Notes: generated from the sequence alone by a model not told the origin. 64,000 nucleotides of DNA from Enoplolaimus lenunculus (GCA_030248215.1 JASANG010002608.1:1-64000), one strand, 5' to 3'. Shown: positions 20,901 through 35,900, numbered from the stretch's first letter. A program made the numbers and translations.

Positions 20901-23900
20901 TTCGGCCTACACTCTTATTTAAAGGGGGTACAACCTGTGCGAACCATGGCGCTTTATGTATCTTGCATCAAAAAGATTCGCTTATAGTTTAATTTAGTGT
21001 TATTGCATGTGATAGCGACCCCGAAATAAGGGGGGTCGGCCAAAAGCACAACGCCCAGTGGCACATGTTGCACCATGCGGAACCCAATGGTTGCACACTC
21101 TCGCATCATGCACTCTTAAAACAACTACCACGCATGCACCGTAAATTCTAGTTGATTTTAACTCAGCGCGAATTGAATCACTCAGTGTTAGGACAACCAG
21201 AACTCAAACTTCTGAACTGATTCAACTCATTCTAACTTAATTAATGAACTCACACGAAATCAACTCAACTCAGAGTTAGAATTAACTTAATTCAGAGTGA
21301 GTTCACGTTCACTGTTGTTAAATCAGATATAGCTAATCCACTAGTTGAGTTGTTTACTCAACGGAATTTACAGTGGTATTTGCTCATTGCGAATCTTGAT
21401 TTTAAAATGATTCCGGCAGTAGATCTTGATTGCACCATGCTTCTTGCAGTATAGACAAACGATTGTGATTAAGTGTTGTAAAAACCTGCCATTTCTCTAC
21501 CTGTCCATTGCATTCTACAGCTACATTGCCAGTTTGATTTGGATTTACTTTGGAATCAGCTGCTTGTCGATGAGTTGGATTGGTCTCACGCACAAGAAAT
21601 TTGACCTAATACATTATATAGCCAGAAAATGATACTACAAACCTAGTATTAACTGGTTAATTTAAGCAGTTATATTTTTGCCGCGTGCAGCAGTTATCCC
21701 CAGTTTCGAACTAAGGGAAGACGATGGGGGAGATATACCCAACCGGCCTTGCCGTGCTCAATGTTTTGCAATACGTACGGTTCATCCGAACTTTTCCATT
21801 GTACTTTCCAACCAAAGAGGTGTAAAATATGGCGAAGTTACAACAGGATTTCCAAAAATTTGGGCCTTCAACTCAACTGGTCAATTTTGAAACAGTTAAA
21901 AATTTGCTAAAAACGCGCTTTGAAACTGTAAAATTGTATAACATAAAGTATGTTTCTCCACAGGAAAATTTCTAGATTCGCCGTTGGATATCTCTGATTA
22001 ACTGATAAAATAGGTATCAAACAAGCGAACCGTTCGTTTTCTGTAACTTCTAATAAAACACATATAGACACAGCTGACTATACCATTCTACAAATATACG
22101 TCACTAAAGCGGTAAACTTTACGCACCAACAAACGCTCACAAAACCACAGATGGTGTCACAATGTAAAATTTAAGTCAAGATTGAAAATAAAGTTTTTAC
22201 AGAGTGGTTTATAAAATTTCGTAGGCCCCATAAGCAAAATGGCATAAACTGGAATACTGTAAAATTTGCGAGCACGTTGAACTAAAATCTAGACAGTGTC
22301 TTCATTTCATTACCACAGATACAAGCGAAACACAAATATTTACCTTAGCGAATAAGTTGTTTGGCTTCGGCTGAAAAAAATCTACAGTTCCTTTGAAGCC
22401 TACTATTTATATAAATACTTTGCTATTTTTTTCGCCACATACCGCAACCAAAACAAATTAACCAATTTGCAATTACTAATTATTCACAATAAATATGTTA
22501 CTTAATAATTATTATACAAGCCTATAAACGTGAATAGGCGTACTAAATGATAACTTTGCTCTGATTTCGGTTTGTTTGCCAAGGGTGTAGCCAGAGAGAA
22601 GGGTGTTTTCAGAGTCAACCCACCTTTTTAATTTTTGTACAGAAATTTTCACGGACATTTTCAGTCGGTAACCGATAAAAACCCGCTTCGAAATTGTTAT
22701 AGAACGTAGCATCTGTTTTTAAAACCCAGGCTACATTCCTGAATTAGGTAAAAAGAGTGCGTATGACTTACAGTGAATGACAATATCGTACCAATTGGAT
22801 TTCCCTCATCATAACGACCCAGCTTGATCAATGTTGCTTCAAGAACGCCGATAAGCTAAATAACAATTCCATGTTAGCACGCGTGTGTTGCCTGCCAATT
22901 AATACAATTTTCAAACCACTCAATCTCAAGCATTGAATCCAGGGGCGTATACAAGGAAAAGAGATAGAGAAGATATATTCCGGTCGAAATTTATAGAGAG
23001 CCATGGAAAACACCATTTCTCAATCCTACAGGTGAAAAATCTTTCTTATGCATGAGATTATAGTATCCCAAATGAAATCCTCGCAACACTACGCCACTGA
23101 TTGTTAAATCTACTTCGTTGTTCAATAGCTTTACAAAACAATCGTAATTTACAATTACTTACTGTCAAACAGATACTGCCCTATAGTTGGGAACTGATTT
23201 GAACAGAACTGTGACCAGAAACCAATATATATTCCAATTGAACAGTCAATAACTAACTTTTTCAATGATTGTCTTTTCCATTTGACTCAAGATTGAATCT
23301 AGCAGCTCGTCGATTTTGCCATGAAATTTGTGCTAAAAATAATAAAATATAACTTATACATACCGGAGTTTTACAATTTATTGCAGTGTTAAATACCGAC
23401 TAAATAAGGTACTGTAGAAAAGCATGAGTTCGGCTTCGGCCAGATGGCGTTCGACTTTCAATTGATACATAACCATCCAGTACAAATTGCAGAGTTGTAC
23501 TACGTAATAAAAGTAGAGCAATAAAAACAAACCACTATTGATCAGAGCGAAGGTGGAAAAATTCAAGCAAAATTTGTGTTCCGATTTCGGTCGAACGCAA
23601 TTCCGATGTCAAACGCCCAATATTTCCGGTTAAGTGTCATTTTACGCAAATATTATTTTGAGTTTAAAATTTAATGTATCCACCGTGTTTGAATGAACAC
23701 GGTTGAAATAGCCATCTAATCGTGCATACTCGGAGCATAAACAGTGTAACCAATTGAAGCAATCTTCTTGCGTAATTCAAAAATTTGAAACATATTACGT
23801 ATTCAAAAATTAAAACTTAAATTGAAGTTTCGACTCCGTTTCCGGCAAGTACATTGAATTCCAAAGACTCCAATTCCGACAAAATTTTGATTCCGGTTGA

Positions 23901-26900
23901 AACTTTGCCTAATAGTAACTAAATAAAACCGTTGTGGCACACACCCATTTTGTAGCATTGGAAAACTGTATTACAGAGGTTGACCACAAAAAAATTTCCC
24001 AAGCTGCTCAATAAAATTTGTAAAAAAATACACAATTAATCAAGTAAAAAGTTTGTTTAAAAAGTTAAAAAACAAAAAGACACTGCGATTCGTACACTGA
24101 AGCGAGCGTAATTAGCAATGTTCGGCAAAAACTGCATATTATAAAAATATACCGCCGGTGCATGCATACAATATGAAAAACGCAATTTTGAACTGTTACA
24201 AAGTGCCAAGATTTCCACGATTTTAACACTTTAACTCTAAATCTCACGCATTTTATTATTCAAAAAACGTAACCTAATACTGTAACATATCTTTGCTTTT
24301 TGAAATTTCACCAAGCAAGTTAGGGTTGCGCAATACTCGCAGCGCGCTAGGGTTGCGGTATACTCGCAGCGCGCCCGGGTTGCGCTATACTCGCAGCGTG
24401 CCGCCCAACGCCGGTGGTTGCCGCCTAGCTCCGCGCAATAAAATGTTTTCTTAAAAATTCAACCAAATACATTTTTCCAGCAGTGCACGGCGGCGTGTGG
24501 GAACATCCGGCACAGTAAAGTATAGCGCAACGCTAAACCTACTTTTATTAATTAATGAACAGAACATTAAATGCAACAAATTGCCCTTCCGCCTTAATAG
24601 AACAGTGTGAAAACTTAAATAAATCATGCAAATAAATTACGGACAAATCACGAATAAGAGCTTTTGCGCGAGAAACAAATTTCCGCATTATTTGGTGTCA
24701 GTTTACTCCACAAAATTGCACTGTAATATAAAATAAAGTTACACCAACACTAAACCGTTGCCGAAAAATTTTCAAACCAGACCACTGTTGCATTCAAATT
24801 TTAAAAATAATCCTCTATATAATTAAAATATTTTCGTTTCACTAGTTCAATAACCTCATCAGTCCCCCGACAGAAAATACTGTGCCCGTTTGTAAAAGAT
24901 ACAGAATAGTTAGCTCGCATTAATAGTCTACATTAATACTAGTGAACAAAACTAGAGCAAAAAAACCGAACCATATATAAATGATGCAAACTTACTACAT
25001 CCACATCATTTACTGAACACAATTTGAATGACTGAAACCGAAAAATTTACAAGTTTAACAATACTGCTATGTGAACAGCTGAATTTTTTATTAATCCTCA
25101 AATTTCATAACTCTTTATACATACAAAACTGCCACTAGCCCTCATTTTCGTAGAAATTTTCAAAATTTCAAATTTTTAATTTTTTTTTAAATTTCAAATT
25201 TTTTAATTTTTTTAAAATTTCAAATTGTTGTATGGAACGTGTAGAAGAAGTTATTAGAAGCTCAATTATGCGAAAACATCTCTACATGAGATGACTTTTG
25301 GTCGAACGCCGGCTGGTGAGTCTGTGGAACTGACCCAACAATTTATTGCAGCTACAAGTTTTTGAAACATGCGCGTATATTGTTTGTTAATCCAATCTAC
25401 AAAATGCTTTAAGATACACGTAATCAACAAATGATGGCAAGATATAGAACTAGAACACTGCACTCCTTAAAAAACTTGCAGCTGCAAAATCTAGCTCAAG
25501 CAATTTGAGCTCAACAGTAACACTAAGGGTGGCGCTATACTTTTGATGACGTCCAGCGGCGTCCGGATACGATACCATACCGTGACGGACGGCGCCGCAC
25601 CAAAAGAACAGAGCCACCCTTATACGTAACTGTGAGAGCGCACGAGTAATATATTAAGCATACGCGGGAATTGTATTTGGTTGAGCTGTTGTCTACTTCC
25701 CAATCCATTTTGGTAGCAACAGTTATGTGGGGAATATGCCATAAACACCAATCAAATTTACTTTCAAAACAAAGCTTTGCAGTTTCGCGGTACTAAGTAT
25801 ATAATTTATTGTTTGTAACAGCAATATTTTGTTGTAACGAAGTGTACAATGACTTTTTTTACACTCAAGTATAACAACCGCTTGGTGTGCGCAACTTGGG
25901 GGCGGCAGTTTTCCATCCTGCTTAGGAATTAGGATCCCTTTGATATTGCAGGCAATTTAGGGACCGGCAGCTTCCTCACTATGAACTTAAGTTACTCTTC
26001 ACTATATATAGCTATCTATATAAAATATGACGGGAAGGAGTAAGCCTGTTCCTAAGCTTAAGCAGAAACTGTAGAAATTAAAATTGATCGGTTTTTCTAG
26101 CATATTCACACATAAACGGGCAGCAACAAAAAATGTGGGTGGAAGTGGGGCGCGGTGGGATGGGGTGAGGGCACCGTTCAAGACCCATAGGTTTTAAAAT
26201 TTACCAAAATTTTCGTGAACGAACTGTATATATCGAATAGACTAGGATTTTGGATTTATTTCAAATATTTTCTGCTTCCTGATACTAGTTTTTCACACAT
26301 TTTTTGTACGATGTACACACAACAGTGCAGACTATGCTTAACAACGAAACACATCGGCAAGTTGTCAACTGAGTCTGAGCTTCAGGAAATCAGAATACAC
26401 TGTCCTGCTGAAACGTAGTAATATTTGACTGATATATAAACAAACTTATTTTTAAAGTGCACACAAAAAAAACATTTACAATTATACAAAAATGCATGCA
26501 AAATTTAAACTTTATTCGTCAAGGGGCCATCATTGGGGCCGATACGCTCATCAAAAACGGGTACCGGTTCGTTTGATGTTGTTATAAAATTCCATATTGG
26601 AAGCAGCTGTACAGCAAATCAATTCTCTACCTGTTAGTTATAATTGTAGTAATTTTCAGATCTTGAGCAGAAAAATATCACCGCGTAAAAACATAAAAAA
26701 ATGATTGCATGCAGTGTGCGCACTGTGCGATTGCACCGCAACAAAACTTTGGGTCCGGGCCAGTAGCCAGACGGGAGGACAGGGTGCCTGGAAGAATTTT
26801 GCCCCCCCCCCCCTAAAAATTTTCAAACTTTCTTGTAAGTCATCGAAAAAGCTTGTAAGCGTTCTCGAAAAATATTTAGCCCCGCCCCCTGGCAAGGTGA

Positions 26901-29900
26901 GCTGGCTACGGGTCTGCATTCATCCTGTGTTCTGTACAAGCACTCAAAACATCTTCAGAAGGTTCCAGCTACTTGTTGCTTAAAGTCCATTTCAGGAAAT
27001 AAAGTAAGGGACCCCGTAGCCGGTCCAATATATTATAGGAGGTATAAATTTGCCACGTGAAAAGTTACCTAAGTGGGCTGAACCCTCATACCCACAACTC
27101 CAAAAGAATTTAATATTTATGCACACTGAGTAATAGTATATAAGGCACACGATACCACCTACGCGTTTGCTCTTGCACCGGTAGTATCCTGTTTGCAATT
27201 TACTACTACTGAACTGAAACATACGCTCACACCACCCGCTTTCAAAATCGAAAATTTGTACATCAAAACAAACGACGTAATGTAGTTACAGTTAAGAGCA
27301 ACCAGAAACACCGCATACAAATCACAAATCATTCTCAGTTGTGCGCAGCACCTATCCACAGTTTGTTGTACATCACTTAATTTCGATCCACTATAGAGAA
27401 AATTTTCAAATTAAGCACATTTTTTTGCCATCATTTCCACTTGTGATACCAGGCGGCATTCTACATTAGTGGCTACACCAGTATACGGCTCCGTCAGAAC
27501 CAGCATACTGTGTAGATTCCAGCGGTGCAGACGTGCATATACCCTCATCAGCGTATGAACACGGTTATGTTTGAAACCCTATCGCTAACAGGCAATAGTT
27601 GCTGCATACATTTAACAAGGAATACGACTTTTTAAAATAATTATTGTAAGTAAAAAAGCTAACTTGATTTTTGGCATCAAATATCACATTGACCATAACA
27701 CAGATTTCTGATGGTAACACATAATCGGTTGATTTTTTAGCTCGACCCATCCATTGTTCAAAACACCGTTGAGTCCGGAAATATATACAATGTATTATAT
27801 ATATATTTAATTAATAAATCTGAGTCCCCGAAAACAGGAGAGTGATATTTATTTCGATACACCAATGAATTCGATTACGGAGTATTATTTATTTTCAACT
27901 CAGCCTCAAATCTAAGTATATTATGCCATTCCAACTTTTGGAAAGAACATACCTTCGTCTGTGAACCATTTTTGGCATAGCGTCGTGTCCATTAAATCAA
28001 CTTAACGAAACATTTATTGTTACATTAGAAAAAAATTAAATAAATTTTAAATCATCAAACACTTACTTTTTAACACATTTTTCAACCATATCTGAAGCCA
28101 TTGATTTAAGCCGACGTTCCAAATGCCGTTCAAATTCTTCGTCCGGCCAACGCAAATCTTTAATGAAATTCTGTAACGCGTCCAGCTTCCAAAAAATATC
28201 TTCTGATGTTGCACAACCATTACTAAATACAAAAAAAAATCAGTAAAACGTAAATCCTTTTAATCTCCACATAGCAGATGTAATGAGTGTATCTGCATGA
28301 AAGGTGGAACCGGTCACCGATTTGCCGTAAAAGGCAGCCGGCACGGCCGGATCAGCTCGCATAAGCGGCCGCAAACATGCGTTTAATACCAAATTTCCGA
28401 GCTACTACAATTAAATTCCGCTGTCCTGAAATAGTTTTTCATTAAAATTTACCGCATAATAGCAAATAGCATTTCGTGCAATAAAATCGTACGATATTTG
28501 TTATGGGTGCCGTAGTGGGTTTTAAAACAACAATTAAAAAGCCAGCCGGCCCGGACCGGCTGATTGACCGCAGCCGGCTAGCCCGGCTCGGCCGCACCTT
28601 TTTCGGCCAGTGGCACCTAGCCTCCTAAGAGTGGGTTCGTTCGATGTCCTTGCTCTAAAGAACTCATTTCTAGTCCAAGTTACTATTTAAATAAGTTTTC
28701 AGGTGAACAACATATATTCTATATATTTGGATTCAACAAACAAATGTTTCAGGAACAACTGTTTTCGTGCTTGGCATTTGTCCATCTATCAAAATGTCTA
28801 CAATGCGACACAAACCAGCTTTAATTCTGGTTTTTTATAAAAGTAACATCTGACTAGGAATACAAAATCAAATACGAAGCTAGGGAACAGGGTTTACAGG
28901 GATAAAAGTTTTCTTTGTAATTTTTGTCCACGACTTTTTGGAACATTTTCATTTGGTAACATCAGAAACTTGTTTAAAATTTTGTATAGAAAGTAATCTA
29001 ATTTCTAAAACCCTGGGCTACACCATGTACACAAAATCCGCACAGAAACCAAATCAATGCTGCTCACTTGCGACTTTCGAATTTTTCTTTCTGAAATCCT
29101 TTTTCAATCGATTGGTCAATGGAATGTTCCATGAGATCTACATATCGAATCACCATTGGAGCAAATGTTGTCACAAGTTGTGAGTGAAACGCGCCACCTG
29201 ACAAGTTCGCTAAACAAAACATTAACCATTAACAACATATACGTAACGTAAAATTCATCAACGAAAATTAAAACGGATAAAAAATTTGTTGACAGCCCAA
29301 ACGTCCGCGAAACAATACGTTTAGCCAGGGTAATTGAAGGATCAAAAATAAAACCCATTTATGATTTTTATTCAACGAGTTTTCGAAACTTTTTTAGTTG
29401 CAGCACAAAACAATACCTCGAAATTTTCATACAAAGCAACCAACTTCTTCCAAACTCCTGGCTACGCCGCTATCCGTTACAAAATATGTTAACCAAATTT
29501 CTTCGGAAAAACTTTCAACCGTAATTCGTCGCACGGATAACTCGCCGGCCGTCATTATTAGGCTTAGGATTATGCTCAGGTCTTGGCCTAGAAATGTGAC
29601 GGGCGACAAGCTGTCGGCGCGACAATTGTCGCAGAAATAAGACATTACGCTCTGAGCACAAATAATCGTTGAGCAACTGAAACAGTGGGAATGCGTCCCA
29701 GCTGTCTTGTGGCAACTCATCGAGGACTGCGTTGAGATCCACTGCAAAAAATGACCAAAATATTTCCGCGTGTTCGACCAACAGATCTGAGAACCACGAG
29801 AAGGCCTGAAACAAATGACAATTAACAAAATTTAGCTGTTATTTTAAAGTTTACAATACTTGACTAATAACAATTGTATGTCGGTCCAATTTCATTAATG

Positions 29901-32900
29901 ACCGTAATAGGTTTAGGAACTAAATTTACTATTACAGTGCTCAGTGCCGGAGCAGACAACGGTGGGGGCTACCCCAAACTTCCGGGTGGGAGCTCTCCAA
30001 ATGGGGGTATTGTGGTAGCTGCTCCGACCATGACAGTGCTACCCAAGTTGAACTTTATTAATAACTGCAACGATTTTGTGCAATTACGGTAACGTCAGAA
30101 TTTACTTGCTAGGATTAAAGTAATAATAAATTAATTAGCTGAAGCCAAATTCGGTTCCAAAAAATGTACACTGTTTCGAATTAAAAAAACAAATTTGAGA
30201 GGCAGCGTCATATGTGATAAATTGGTGAAATGCTAAACAATTGATTATAGTGGATAAAGCCTAATGCATGCCATTAAACTGACAATCCTTGTCACTCAAA
30301 ATTACGAGTATATTTCCAATTAAACTTTAACTACCCAAGGAAATTCCGTTTCAAAATTTATATGAACATTACTACCCTTTCCGAAATCCGGGCTACACAA
30401 ATGAATGTGAGCACTTGTGTGTTCAGTTTGAAAATGATCGCATAAATGCACTTCCATTGTAACCCAGTACACCGGAGACGATCACAAGATACGTACATAC
30501 ATATACATACATACAATACATACATACATACAAGGAAAACGAACAACAATAAACACCAAGGTGCGCCTTTTTCTAGGTTTCACGACAATTTGTCGCCCGA
30601 CAACTCCCGACTCCGTTTAAACGTAAATTTCATCCACTCAACAATTCGTCGCCCATCGTTATACTTAGGCTTAGGCTTAAACTTAGGATTACGCTTAAGA
30701 TTATGCTTAGATTGATTTATAGGAGTTAGGATAGCGTTGGTCGACAAAATTGTAGGGCGACGCATTGTAGATTCTTTTTCTATTAAATACACAAACCGAC
30801 GATTTGCACGCCGAGGCCAGCAAAACCTAAACAAGTGCCATTAAAAACATCTTCTTAGATCAAAAGAAATATACATTGAACTTTGGGTTATGTTTTAAAG
30901 AAAAAAATTGTGCGTTTGAGTTGAGTTATTAATTTATAATTGCCGCAACTATTCGGTTACTCTTAGTTGATAACAGCTGGAAAGCATAAATCAATTCACG
31001 GGATTAGCGTCAAGACATATTCACTGTATTGAGATTGGCAATGTACAGCGTTTACGCAACAAATGTTAGAAAAGTCCACGAAATGAAACGTAACAAAATT
31101 CGCTTCAAAACAAAAAAACGGCTGCAAATTTTAAAAAATAACCACCTTGAAAAAGTAATTTGTTTCAAATTCAAGTATTTTTCTAATTTACAACGCAGGA
31201 TTTTCGTTGCATGGGAAACTACACATTTGACAATGAGGATTTGGTGTCACTTTTGTAAAACACCAGATACAACCAACCTAATAGATTTTACACGATAACA
31301 AACCGTCACAGATGGGACACAGGATCGCGACTACTACCCAGTGTTTCAACAGGAACTAAGTTCTATCAGAACAGGGAAAGGAACAAGAACTGCATTTCTT
31401 TGCAAGACCTGGAACCAGGATGCGACCAGATATTAATTTACCGGATACCGGAACCGGACAATTGAAATTTCTACCGGAACAGGAACCGGACAATTGATTT
31501 TTCTACCGGAACAGGAACCGGATACCGGATATTGTATATGTTTGTTGGAATTTTTAGAAAAGTGTTAAAAAATGGTTTAACAGAATCTTGAGCTGTTTAA
31601 TCATCACGTTTTGCGAAAACACATCAGAAACAGTTTATTAACAAAAGTTAACTAACCGCAAAAACATTCATTTCGAAATAACATTTTTTAAAGACAAAGT
31701 TTCTACTAACAAGAACAGGAATTGAATTTTGCAAGGATTCCGGCCGGAAGAAGAATTGCAGTGGAACACTCCATTACCCAAAAATTTAACGAACGGCCCA
31801 ACTGCTGTTTTCACCATCAATGCAAGCTCCCAAATTCGAATTTTATACTTTTGCTTGCGTTATATATGAACTACTACAATACACGCAAAATAAACACAAA
31901 AGTGCATAACCGTGTGACACAAAAATAACTAATATCCAGTGCTAACGTCGTGTCCATTTAGATACAAACACGGATACTTACAGATCGGAATTGCTAAATA
32001 CACAAAATGATGTTTGAGCCGTTTGTTAATAAAAACCTTAAGGATTGCACTTTATTTTACTTTTCCGCACGCCTCTCAAATAACAAATGTATGCAGCCAA
32101 CCAGCGTGCGGAGAATTTAAAAAGTTGTTTGTTGCAATGACCCGCGAGAGGTGTCTGGAGTATCAGACGACCCGCCCCTAGAAAAATATAGAGATGTCGA
32201 CGACATCTTGGAAGTCCACTAAAATCTAACTTTCGTGTTGGAATTTTTGGCCTATCGCTCGCTTCGCTTGCGAGGTTTTTAAAACGACTCTGCCTGACGT
32301 TTGATTTTTGGTTGCCTACCATAGTTGGGGTAACTTATTGAACTAGAAAACTCATTCCGTTATGAGGAAATCTACTGACGCCATATTAGAAACCTCTACA
32401 AAACATCTTTCCAAAGCTTAGGAGACCTAAGCTAAAACCAAACCCTCTAGCGTTGAACATTGGAGAACTCTAGACTCTTACATACTTCCCTCAACTTTTA
32501 TTAACGCTAGGGCTTACGCGTAGGAAAAAAACTCGGGCTTAGCAAAATGCTTAGGCAAGCTTCTTCTAAAGTTATTTAAGCCTAAGTCAAGTCTAAGACT
32601 GTGGAAGTGTGTAGGAGCAAATTCTAAAACCAATCAGTCGGATTATAATCAAGGCCGTAGCCAGGGGCAGATTTAGGTGTCAAACCTTGCCTTTACGACT
32701 TTTTTTGAAAGTATTTCAGTTAATAACACCCCCAGTTTGAATACGACCCACGTTTCTAACTTTCTGATCACTCCAACAATTATAATTGTACTGCCCATAA
32801 AAACAGCATTCAAACATACTTCTCCATGATGTTCTTCGTTTTCTTTGAGTAAATCGCAACAAATTTCAGCGACTCGTATTATACCTTCAATGCGTTGTTG

Positions 32901-35900
32901 CGGAGGCAGGTCAGCGCTAATCTGTTCTGAAAACAAACATTATCACTGCTGCTTAAACTGGTACACGACAATTCGTCGATCGACTACTCGTTGACCAACA
33001 ACGTCTAATTCGAAATTTTATCGACTCGACAATTCGTCACCCATCGTTATGCTTAGGCTTAGGATTACGCTTGTAAGCGTGTATCACTTTTTATTTAGCT
33101 GCTGTTTTATATTTTTAAAAAAATACACTGTTATTATGTCCTTTTTAAATTCACATTTTTAAATTGAAAAAACTGTTGTTCGCTTTTCAGAATTTTGGCT
33201 GGGTTTCTGAAACTCTAGTTAAGTCACTGACTAAATTTGACATATTACAGACTAACAGTTCGGTCATATTAGCCTTGGTCTAATTAAAATTGTTAACTCG
33301 TGGTACCTCCTAAATATAAAGCAAAACAATAGCTTTATTGTTATAATCCTTTCTCACATCTGGCGTTTAGTTGTATTTGCAAAAAAGTTAAGTATTTACT
33401 TAAGTCGGTAACTTAAGTAATTACTTAATTACAACTTATGTAAATACTTAAGTAAGAAGTAAGATTTTAGAAACCCAGCCAATGTCTCCTCAAATCATTT
33501 CGTGATTTTTTCGTAAGAGAACCAAATCGTACACGCATAGGATTATTATGCTTAGATTTATTAATAGGCTTAACGACACCGATGGGCGACAAGTTGTCGA
33601 CCGACCGATGTAGTACGTTTAAATAATAAACCTCCGTATAAAAAAGTTCGCTGCTCAGGCTTAAAATCAGCCAAAAAATCCGTTATAAAACAATGTTAAT
33701 ATCATTCTCATTCTTACAGTCAAATTCTGGGTGCTGTTACACTTCACCTCGCATGCCTACGCCTAAGCTTAAACCTAATCCTAAGTCAAAGCTATGCCAG
33801 AACCTGAAAATTTTAAAAGCTGTTGTCTAGAAATGCTCGAGATGAATCCCTACCCATCTCTCCTGAAAAGCGACAAATTGAAGAATACTGCTATTCTGAG
33901 GTTCATTTTGAAAAACAAAATATATAATATAATATATGTATATAGTATATATAAATATTTGTAATACATAATATATGTATAATAATACATACCTTCAAGT
34001 TTAGCTTCGTTAGATATTTTGGTATAATTAAATAGGGCGGCGTTTTCGAGACATTTTTGTATTACACGTTTCACCTCTTCCTGTTCAACAGGTGTTACAA
34101 CGTCTTTCATTAAAACCTAAAAGCAGAAACACAAAAATTGACGCCACAATAGTTTATAAACATTGTGAATGCGCATCAAGTGGGTAGCCAAAGTAAAGGC
34201 CCACTGGGTCGTTGGTGCCCTTCGATAGATTCAGAAAACCTTTATTTCATTTAATAAATAAATAACCGTTACATAATACCAATTCAGATTTAGGTACGAA
34301 CTTAAAACTTATGTAATTTTAGTGGCCATCCTCAAATCAAAATCCCGGTGTGGCATGAAAAACTGACCACCAAAAAATTACCCCCGGCCATATTTTCATG
34401 GGGGGACGACTTTAAAAAAATGACCCTCATTCAAAAGAGAACCCCCGGTCATTTTTTACACGGTCAATAGGAATGAAGTACTGACCGCATAAAAATGATC
34501 CCGGTATCAATCCAAAGTTTGCAGCAGGAATGAGTAGGAGCTACTAACGTTCTTTAAAGCATGGTTGCGTTAAAATTAGTGTCAACGTCGGTAATGGAAT
34601 ATGTAGGTTTGACGTCGGCAAGACAAATCTGAGAATAACAATCGGAATTGGCAAAACTCTGGAGTCGGCAAATCACTATTTTCTAGCTGAGTTTTAGTCA
34701 TTGTACACTAACATAGCCCACATATCTCCGAGAAAAATGGCTAATAGTTCACACGTTCCGTACTTAAAAATACAAAATTATCTCGAAACCACAAATGTTG
34801 CGTTCGGCAGTAGCTCGGGAGAATGCATGGACTGGGCCAACCTCGAATTTCCAGCAAAAAATTCGTGATTTGCCATTGCAAAAGGGTCTGAAGTTTGACT
34901 TTGGGTGTGAAGAACTCTAGCGACGTCTTTGTTTTACTAGAAGAAGATGTATGTATTATAATAGTTTCAGTCTTGAACATTAAATATTTGAAACGGATTT
35001 GGTTTTGGCAACGTAATCCTTATTTGTAATCACACATCTCAGACATAAAATGCACAAGTAAAGCGCTACCTTTAACTGTTCATCCATGTGAGCCACTCAG
35101 CCAAAATCATGGCTACGCCAATGTATGTGTTTGTTTTGAATTTTCCAGTGAATTTTTTCTTGAACTTAAATTAGCTTCATCGTCTGTTTCTCAATTATCA
35201 GCGATAAGAGTGGTTTGCTTAGTTTTGTTATCTAAATTAAGCTTTCACTGTGCTTAAGAATATTAGCCAGCGGGAAGTTATTTGTTTTCACAGAGGATAA
35301 TTTTAGTACGGTGCTGTGTAAAAACTGACCGGGGTCTCTTTTTATGGGACTATTTTTTCATGCGACGCTGTGTAAAAATTAATGGGAATGTTTTTCTAAT
35401 AAAGTTCATTTTTTCACACGACAGTACTATGAAAATCGGACTCCCATGAAAATGAGCCCGGGGGTCATTTTTTGAACGGACATTTTTTCATGCGACACCG
35501 GCTACGCCTATAATGCACATTAGTGCACGACCAAATAGCAATTTGCGGCAAGTGCAGGGCGGAATTACGACTTGGGCTGACGCACGGCGTAATTCTTTCT
35601 TGCCACAAGTGCACTCCTTGCGCTTGGTTACTACCTTAATGCCATACTTAAATACGATTACATGGTACATACTCTTTTCTGATTGGCTAAGTAATCACTA
35701 ATTGGCTGGCAAACAGTTTGCTTTACTAAACTAAGCGGAATCACGTTGGATTACGACTATCAAGTAATCAATCAATTAGAAAACGCACAGCTTTATCAGA
35801 CATATCTCCACTTTGGGCTAGCCCAAGTCGGAATTTCGCGTTGGATTAGCCAATTCAGAATTTGGCTGAATTACTACTTGGGCTGTGCGATACACACAAC

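Noticed and set aside
24340-24400. CRISPR-like look of three regularly spaced repeats
   Set aside because: The units abut with no unique spacers and belong to a transposon-like element in a eukaryotic intron.
26215-26418. Plus-strand frame with CRLCL, resembling a ZAD-type zinc finger
   Set aside because: Only one Cys pair fits, the frame is of chance length and lies inside a CAPS intron with no splice support.
29427-29828. 133-codon minus-strand frame over CAPS exon 17
   Set aside because: It is another frame over the same exon plus an R2 repeat; the correct frame is fixed by [10 protein letters not shown].
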